Assembly (NCBI GenBank): GCA_038318235.1
Contig: JBBQBY010000210.1
Location: 1-11,342, forward strand
Source: JAPLGZ01 sp038318235
GTDB taxonomy: Bacteria; Chloroflexota; Anaerolineae; Caldilineales; Caldilineaceae
Reading direction: 5' to 3'
DNA: 11,342 nt
Part shown: in pieces, positions 7,060-11,342 of the stretch
Position numbering within the stretch: the stretch's first letter is position 1
Layout: every line of letters begins with the position of its first letter
Notes under the pieces: generated by a model
The model's input: the letters and a program-made list of their open reading frames with translations, nothing else
The model's database searches: none
Told to the model about the DNA's origin: nothing
Made by a program: the position numbers and the translations under genes

Positions 7060-7869
7060 ATGCAAGCAAGTGCTGAGCAGCGCGAACAGACGAGCGCCAT
7101 GTTTGAAGATTTAGTGCGCGATACCCTACAGATCCTCTTGCCCACAACAGTGGCAGTGACCTGGGGCTGGGTGGCTTTTGTGGTGCTTTTCACGCCGGCA
7201 TATGTCCATTATGCCTATCTAGCCCTAGCGTTGATCCTCGGTACGGGTGTCCTCAGCTTTCATCTGCATGGGCAAAAGCTGCGGCTGGCGATTGCCAGCT
7301 ACTTAATTGGCCTGACGGCGCTGGTCACGACGATTGTCCTGGCCTATCACAATAGCAGCGTACTCTATCTTTATCTACAGGTGATTTTGGTGGTGGCGGT
7401 GTTGACAAACCCACGCATCACCTGGCTGGCGACGCTGCTCGTGGGCGGGCTGGCGGTGGCGATTGGGGTGGCTTACCAGCTGCCGTTGGCCGCGTTGACC
7501 CCGCCGCTTTGCCTGATCCTGATTACGGCGCTGACCACCTGGCTCAGCGCGCGCCGGTTGTTCACGGCCCTGGCTTGGGCGCTGAACATGTCAATTCATG
7601 CCCAGAAAAGTGCCGAGGAAGCGCGCCCATCGGGCGGAGTTACAGCGGGTTTTGCAGAGTCTGGACATTGCCTATTCACGGTTAGAGCGCACCAACCAGA
7701 CGCTGATCTTCACCCAGGAAGCGGCGGAGAAGGCTTATCGCTTCAAATCTGACTTTGTCGCCAACGTCAGCCACGAATTACGCACACCGCTAAATTTGAT
7801 TGTCGGTTTTAGCGAGATGATGGCCACCGCACCGGAAAGTTATGGCGGGGTGCCTTTGCCCAAGACTAA
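7060..7869 (+). pseudogene. membrane sensor histidine kinase, frameshifted and truncated within HisKA
   Basis: The ATG at 7060 with AGGAG 4 nt upstream starts a protein whose first 180 residues form about six membrane helices. A coiled linker follows, then the phosphoacceptor motif SHELRTPLNLIVGFSEMM of a sensor histidine kinase; the His is the autophosphorylation site. The membrane part is read from 7060, but the linker and HisKA are read one frame on. Dropping one C from the CCC at 7626-7628 joins them smoothly (EEAR-HRAEL), so this is a one-base insertion. The kinase reading ends near VPLPKT at about 7866, where sequence antisense to hicB begins. The dimerization helix 2 and the whole catalytic ATPase domain are missing. 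An earlier TTG at 7045 overlapping the upstream stop is less likely as start. As it stands it cannot make an active kinase. Confidence 0.82.
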
Positions 7870-8376
7870 GATGGTGGCTGTATCGGCCAGGGGCAAGTCA
7901 ATGCAGGCCTGCCATTGGCCGGACGCTGTTTCAATCGCCAGTGTACCACCCTGCGTCTCGAGCAAGTTGCGCGCCACCGCTAGCCCCACACCTTGGCGCT
8001 TGGCCGGCGCCTCCAGCCTACCGCGAATCGCAATCTGGAGTTTACCCACAGCTTTCTCCAAGACTTTCTTGCAATAATTGTTTAAACTATCACCATCCAC
8101 AAGCGCCCGCACGGCCAGCCGCTCATGCAGTTCAGGTGGTACGCGCAACATAAATTTTCCGCTATATGCTTTGGGAGCCGTAAAGGCGGGCAATGGTGTT
8201 CCTTCTTTTTGCCAGATCTGAATCCACTCCTCGACAACTTCACAGAGTTCTCGGTACACAGCGACTTCGTCCATGCCATGTACACCACCTGACATCAGGC
8301 CAGGGCAACGCCCTACGTAACAATTATCTTCTTCGCTCCACTCGACAATTTTCAAATAACGATCCGAAAGTTTCAT
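7840..8376 (-). CDS. hicB: HicB-family antitoxin fused in frame to a histidine-kinase ATPase fragment
   Basis: The ATG at 8376 has an excellent GAGGAGG (8384-8390) 7 nt upstream and overlaps the hicA stop (ATGA). Residues 1-65 form the HicB partial RNase H-like fold (KIVEWSEEDNCYVGRCPGL), and 73-110 a ribbon-helix-helix DNA-binding end (GKFMLRVPPELHERLAVRA, then SLNNYCKKVLEKAV). HicB neutralises the HicA mRNA interferase and represses the operon. A normal HicB would end near residue 110. This ORF instead continues for 68 residues, through RQGVGLAVARNLLETQGG (127-144) and IDLPLAD (159-165), which is the G2 box and last strand of a GHKL histidine-kinase ATPase domain. The N and G1 boxes are absent, so this part cannot bind ATP. 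The last 10 or so residues are antisense to the truncated kinase at 7060-7869. The chimera is open, but whether it is a stable protein is unknown. Confidence 0.8.
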   Translation of the reverse strand: MKLSDRYLKIVEWSEEDNCYVGRCPGLMSGGVHGMDEVAVYRELCEVVEEWIQIWQKEGTPLPAFTAPKAYSGKFMLRVPPELHERLAVRALVDGDSLNNYCKKVLEKAVGKLQIAIRGRLEAPAKRQGVGLAVARNLLETQGGTLAIETASGQWQACIDLPLADTATILVLGKGTPP

Positions 8377-8568
8377 TGGTTAACCTCCTCAATTGCCTGG
8401 CGAACTGCTCGCTCCTGATAGGGTTTCGCATCGTCGCCTTGCTTGCCAGAAATCGTAATCCGGCACACCTTTCGTATGCAAAAAATTGCGATGACTACCC
8501 CTCCCACCGCGATCGACAAATCCCACACGTTTTAGATCAGCAATCAACTCACGAACTTTTCTCGGCAT
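8373..8568 (-). pseudogene. hicA: HicA-type mRNA interferase toxin, single-base frameshift
   Basis: Read leftwards from the ATG at 8568, the protein begins MPRKVRELIADLKRVGF and contains GGRGSHRNF with the catalytic histidine of HicA, a small double-stranded-RNA-binding-fold ribonuclease that cleaves mRNA. After HTKGV the frame is lost. Removing one base within 8460-8464 restores RITISGKQGDDAKPYQERA and AIEEVNQ, the standard HicA C-terminus, ending at the TGA that overlaps the hicB ATG. The repaired product is 64 residues, a normal HicA length. Unrepaired, it makes a 59-residue product with an unrelated tail and no third strand or final helix, so it is probably inactive. A sequencing error is possible. 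Confidence 0.85.
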
Positions 8569-8574
8569 AAAAAT

Positions 8575-8603
8575 ATAGTATCACAATGATACTACAGTAT
8601 CAA
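8575..8603 (-). promoter_or_regulatory. hicAB promoter, predicted leaderless start
   Basis: On the minus strand TTGATA (8598-8603, five of six) and TACTAT (8575-8580, four of six) are 17 bp apart. The hicA ATG (8568) begins seven bases after the -10 box, just where transcription should start, so the mRNA would be leaderless or nearly so. No Shine-Dalgarno is possible in that space. Confidence 0.55.
8577..8602. promoter_or_regulatory. three AGTATCA half-sites, candidate HicB operator
   Basis: AGTATCA (8577-8583), then its reverse complement TGATACT (8587-8593) after 3 nt, then AGTATCA again (8596-8602) after 2 nt. The array covers the whole spacer between the hicAB -35 and -10 boxes and part of each box. 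HicB antitoxins with ribbon-helix-helix ends bind such short palindromes to autorepress. It also overlaps the first possible start of the divergent GH127 gene, so that gene may share the control. Confidence 0.6.
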
Positions 8604-10538
8604 AACATGGACAGTAAACTTATGACCATTCAATCTGTAAAACGCCAACTCACTCCCGTCCCTTTTACCCACATCACCTTCGACGATCCCTTCTGGGCGC
8701 CACGCCAAGCGATCAACCGCACGGTGACGATCCCACACATGTATCAAATGTTGGAAGACACGGGCCGCAACGGGGCGTTCGACCTTAATTTTACGCGTAA
8801 AGTCCCCTCACCGATTGTCGAGATTTTCGGCGATTCCGACCCAGCCAAGTGGATCGAAGCCGCATCCTATGCATTGGTCAACCAGCATGATCCCGATCTG
8901 GCCGCGCTCGTCGATAGCCTGGCCGACCGTATTATCAAGGCACAGCAACCAGACGGCTATCTGAATACCCATTTCACGCAAATTCAACCAGAACTGCGCT
9001 GGAAAAATTTGCGCGACTGGCACGAAATGTACTGTGCCGGTCACTTGATCGAAGGTGCAGTGGCGCATTATCAGGCGACGGGTAACCGGAAATTGCTGGA
9101 TGCGCTCTGCCGCTACGCTGACCACATCGACGCGTTATTTGGCCCGGAGCCAGAGAAAAAGCATGGCTATCCTGGCCATCCCGAACTCGAATTAGCGTTG
9201 GTGCGCCTCTACCATGCGACCGGTGAAAGGCGTTATTTGAACCTTGCCAAGTATTTTGTGGATGAACGCGGCCAGCCCAATCCGCACTATTACGACGTCG
9301 AAGCCATCGCGCGCGGCGACGATCCCAAAGCTTTTTGGGCCAAGAACTACGAATATTGTCAGGCCCATCTGCCGATCCGCGAGCAGACCAAAGTGGTTGG
9401 TCATGCCGTGCGCGCCATGTATCTCATGGCTGGTGTGGCGGATTTAGCGCATGAATTCGAGGATGCCAGCCTGCTGGAGACTTGCGAACGCCTTTGGGGC
9501 AATTTGGTGCATCAACGCCTCTATCTCACCGGTGGTCTCGGCCCTTCGCATCGCAATGAGGGTTTCACCACCGATTATGATCTGCCCGATGAGACCGCCT
9601 ACGCCGAGACCTGTGCAGCGATTGCGTTGATCATGTGGAACGAACGGCTGTTGCAGTTTGCTGGCGATGGGAAATATGCCGACATCATCGAGCAGACGCT
9701 CTACAATGGCTTTATGAGCGGAGTTGCGCTCGACGGCAAACATTTTTTCTATGACAATCCACTGGCCAGCGCTGGCGACCATCATCGCGTGCCCTGGTTT
9801 GCTTGTCCGTGTTGCCCACCGAATCTGGGTCGCATTCTGGCGAGTGTGGGTAACTATCTCTATTCGACCGGTGACCACGCGCTTTGGGTGCATTTATATG
9901 CACAAAGCACAGCAACAATGTCGATCAACAATCAAAACGTAACCGTGCGCCAGACCACGCAATATCCGTGGGACGGCCAGATCACACTGACGCTGAACCT
10001 TGACCAGATACGACCGTTTACGCTCTATCTGCGCATGCCCAGTTGGTGTGACCAGTGGACGATTCTAGTCAATGGCGCGCCACTCAAGTTTGATATGCCG
10101 CCCGTCAATGGTTATGTGGCGATCACGCGCACATGGCGGGCCGCTGACAAAATTGATTTGAACTTAGCCATGCCCGTGCAGACGGTATGGGCACACCCCG
10201 CCGTGCGCCAGATGCAAGGTCGCCTGGCGTTACAACGCGGGCCAATTGTCTACTGCATGGAAGGTGTGGACAATGGCAACATCGGCCTTGATCGCATCGC
10301 GCTCGATCCGGCGCAAGTCGCGCAATTCACCGCCGAATATCACCCCGAATTGCTCGGTGGCGTGACCGTGTTGCGCGGCACCGGCAGCCTGATCAAAGAT
10401 GATGATTGGAGCAGCGACACCCTCTACCGCCGCAACCAACCGTCGGCAAGCGAATCGATTGACGTGATAGCCGTTCCCTACTGCACCTGGGATAACCGCG
10501 CGCCGGGCGAGATGCGCGTCTGGTTTCGGGCGGGGTAA
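8586..10538 (+). CDS. GH127-family beta-L-arabinofuranosidase (DUF1680)
   Basis: This 650-residue protein spans a whole GH127 enzyme, as long as characterised members (about 650 residues). Known GH127 enzymes remove beta-L-arabinofuranose from plant glycans and hydroxyproline-linked oligosaccharides using a zinc-bound cysteine nucleophile. All expected residues are visible: NEGF with the putative acid/base E325, AETCA with zinc ligands E341 and C343, and WFACPCCPPN with C409 and C410, one of which is the nucleophile. An (alpha/alpha)6 barrel covers roughly 25-435, followed by beta-sandwich sequence. There is no signal peptide, so it should act in the cytoplasm on imported oligosaccharides. 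In-frame ATGs at 8586, 8607 and 8622 all lack a good Shine-Dalgarno. The family homology begins near residue 25, so the later starts are equally possible. A TATAGT at 8574-8579 would make the 8586 ATG leaderless. A sugar-binding lipoprotein gene follows. Confidence 0.93.
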   Translation: MILQYQNMDSKLMTIQSVKRQLTPVPFTHITFDDPFWAPRQAINRTVTIPHMYQMLEDTGRNGAFDLNFTRKVPSPIVEIFGDSDPAKWIEAASYALVNQHDPDLAALVDSLADRIIKAQQPDGYLNTHFTQIQPELRWKNLRDWHEMYCAGHLIEGAVAHYQATGNRKLLDALCRYADHIDALFGPEPEKKHGYPGHPELELALVRLYHATGERRYLNLAKYFVDERGQPNPHYYDVEAIARGDDPKAFWAKNYEYCQAHLPIREQTKVVGHAVRAMYLMAGVADLAHEFEDASLLETCERLWGNLVHQRLYLTGGLGPSHRNEGFTTDYDLPDETAYAETCAAIALIMWNERLLQFAGDGKYADIIEQTLYNGFMSGVALDGKHFFYDNPLASAGDHHRVPWFACPCCPPNLGRILASVGNYLYSTGDHALWVHLYAQSTATMSINNQNVTVRQTTQYPWDGQITLTLNLDQIRPFTLYLRMPSWCDQWTILVNGAPLKFDMPPVNGYVAITRTWRAADKIDLNLAMPVQTVWAHPAVRQMQGRLALQRGPIVYCMEGVDNGNIGLDRIALDPAQVAQFTAEYHPELLGGVTVLRGTGSLIKDDDWSSDTLYRRNQPSASESIDVIAVPYCTWDNRAPGEMRVWFRAG

Positions 10539-10540
10539 TG

Positions 10541-10607
10541 GTAGGGGCGAGGCATGACCAACTTCACTTGGGTAGCCCTTGATCGGCTGGTCATGCCTCG
10601 CCCCTAC
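10541..10607. repeat. inverted repeat with perfect 20-bp arms directly after the GH127 gene
   Basis: The arms GTAGGGGCGAGGCATGACCA (10541-10560) and 10588-10607 are exact reverse complements around a 27-nt loop. It starts 2 bp after the GH127 stop codon. The GTAGGGGCG/CGCCCCTAC ends are, as I recall, common in dispersed palindromes of Chloroflexota genomes. The stem could act as an mRNA 3'-end protector or weak terminator, but only CTCTTCG follows, not a U-tract. The rest of the spacer to 10761 shows no convincing promoter; an 8-bp inverted repeat (10649-10656/10696-10703) is too short to call. Confidence 0.8.
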
Positions 10608-10761
10608 TCTTCGTGTTTTATCGATCCCACTACGGCCTGGTAGCCGTGAGCCAACCTTGTTCTAACTTCCTACTTCTGCACCTAAGCCTGGAAGCGGTTG
10701 GCTAAACGTGCAGATACCGGTGCCTTTTCTGTGATGCATCTAACCAAAGGAGAGCATAGCG

Positions 10762-11094
10762 ATGAACAAACGATTTGTTACCCGGGTATTGGTGATCGTC
10801 CTCAGCTTGACAGCCTGTACGCCGGTTGCACCAGCGGCGGCTACGGCGGGCGGCGCAACCGGCGGTGAAATTAACCTGCTGGCCTGGAATATCAGCCCCG
10901 AATTAGACAAGGCGCTGCAAGACCAGACCGCCAAATTTGCCGAGACCCATCCCGGCAGCAAGGTAAATGTAACCTTGGTGCCGTATGACCAGTTCAATAC
11001 CAAATTAACGCTCATGCTCACCAGTGGCGCTCCGCCCGATCTGTCGGCGATGCCAAGCGACATCATGGCCTATGCCAAGGAAGAGAAGGTATAG
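10762..11094 (+). pseudogene. sugar ABC-transporter substrate-binding lipoprotein, truncated by an insertion sequence
   Basis: AAAGGAGA (10746-10753) lies 8 nt before the ATG. The N-terminus is a lipoprotein signal: basic MNKRFVTR, a hydrophobic stretch and the lipobox LTAC with Cys19 as the lipidated residue. A flexible Pro/Ala/Gly linker follows, then the first lobe of a family 1 extracellular solute-binding protein (EINLLAWNISPELDKAL, VTLVPYDQFNTKL, SGAPPDL). Such proteins deliver oligosaccharides to an ABC importer and are usually over 400 residues. Here the frame stops at 110 residues, where GGTA|TAGCAATCCC marks the end of an IS630-type element, whose TAG supplies the stop. Lying next to GH127, it would have carried arabino-oligosaccharides. 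The rest of the gene may lie beyond the insertion, outside the window. Confidence 0.85.
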
Positions 11095-11342
11095 CAATCC
11101 CAAATGATTTCCGAAATCAAGCATACATATGAAGTTTAGGGAAATCGAAAAAGCGATTTTGAATTGCGTCCAGAAAGAGTGCCTTGACCGAACTGAAACG
11201 ATCACAGAGGTGCCAATTTTTGCGAATAAACTGTTTGCCTTTCAACCAAATGTCTTCAATCGGGTTTTGTTCGGGGGCGTTGCGTGCAAAGAGTAGACAG
11301 GTCACCCACCAGGCAGAGGAATCCACTGCGTGATTGAGTGTG
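11092..11342 (-). mobile_element. IS630-family insertion sequence, one end (continues past the window)
   Basis: The element starts at about 11092 with TAGCAATCCC directly after a TA dinucleotide in the disrupted binding-protein gene; IS630/Tc1-type elements insert at TA. A 13-bp hairpin, GATTTCCGAAATC (11106-11118), lies inside the end. The transposase reads leftwards, towards this end. The other terminal repeat is not in the window, so the exact boundary and the TA duplication cannot be confirmed. Confidence 0.75.
11117..11342 (-). CDS. IS630-family transposase, C-terminal fragment
   Basis: The frame is open from the window edge (last complete codon at 11341) to TGA at 11119-11117, about 74 residues. 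It carries NAPEQNPIEDIWLKGKQFI, the hallmark block of IS630-family DDE transposases, in which the glutamate of NPIED is the third catalytic acid. The end (NWHLCDRFSSVKALF) is typical of the family's C-terminal helices. The two catalytic aspartates lie outside the window. No frameshift is visible in this part, so the element could be intact. The GTG at 11326 is an internal codon, not the start. Confidence 0.85.
   Translation of the reverse strand, partial: TLNHAVDSSAWWVTCLLFARNAPEQNPIEDIWLKGKQFIRKNWHLCDRFSSVKALFLDAIQNRFFDFPKLHMYA

Noticed and set aside
7870..8077. C-terminal continuation of the plus-strand kinase frame to a stop at 8077
   Set aside because: After VPLPKT the frame is antisense to the HicB/ATPase reading and has no kinase-like sequence.
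9444..9893. 149-residue open frame antisense to GH127
   Set aside because: Shadow of the GH127 coding frame, with no domain and no ribosome binding site.
10649..10703. 8-bp inverted repeat AGCCAACC/GGTTGGCT with a 39-nt loop before the binding-protein gene
   Set aside because: Too short and too widely spaced to tell from chance; no promoter boxes nearby to make it an operator.

Overview
This 11.3-kb window is bacterial chromosomal DNA of moderately high G+C. I think it comes from a Chloroflexota (Anaerolineae/Caldilineae-like) genome. That rests on the style of the multi-TM histidine kinase, the alanine-rich sugar-binding lipoprotein with a short lipobox, and several intergenic palindromes of a kind I associate with that phylum. 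No rRNA, tRNA or marker gene fixes the taxonomy, so it is an inference. No tRNA gene, rRNA gene, CRISPR array or replication origin was seen.

Layout. (1) 1-102, minus: the start of an OsmC-like gene. Its sigma70-type promoter overlaps a near-perfect 34-bp palindrome. (2) 400-3326, plus: an ABC-F ATPase, a creatininase-family metallohydrolase and a small P-loop kinase; the last two are 3 bp apart. (3) 3407-5432, plus: a consensus-like promoter followed by two GNAT acetyltransferases and a class I SAM-dependent methyltransferase, a compact housekeeping or small-molecule-modification operon. (4) 5433-6350: a repeat-rich spacer with three different inverted-repeat elements around a small membrane protein gene (DUF6069-like) broken by one in-frame amber codon. 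(5) 6380-7869, plus: a pentapeptide-repeat protein and a membrane histidine kinase gene that is frameshifted and truncated inside its HisKA domain. (6) 7840-8603, minus: a hicAB toxin-antitoxin locus. The hicA toxin has a one-base frameshift. The hicB antitoxin runs in frame into the C-terminal piece of a histidine-kinase ATPase domain that lies inverted relative to the truncated kinase. (7) 8586-10538, plus: a complete GH127 beta-L-arabinofuranosidase, then a 20-bp inverted repeat. (8) 10762-11342: the start of a sugar ABC-transporter substrate-binding lipoprotein, cut off by an IS630-family element that runs off the window edge.

How it fits together. GH127 and the binding lipoprotein look like an arabinose-oligosaccharide uptake and cytoplasmic degradation module that has lost its binding protein. 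The 5.8-11.1 kb half is decaying accessory DNA: nonsense mutation, two single-base frameshifts, an inversion-type junction, an IS insertion and four unrelated palindromic elements. The 0.4-5.4 kb half is intact and ordinary. I see no convincing new multi-gene system. The most interesting items are the HicB::GHKL chimeric ORF, the hicAB promoter/operator that appears to give a leaderless mRNA and overlaps the GH127 start, and the promoter-overlapping palindrome in front of the OsmC-like gene.
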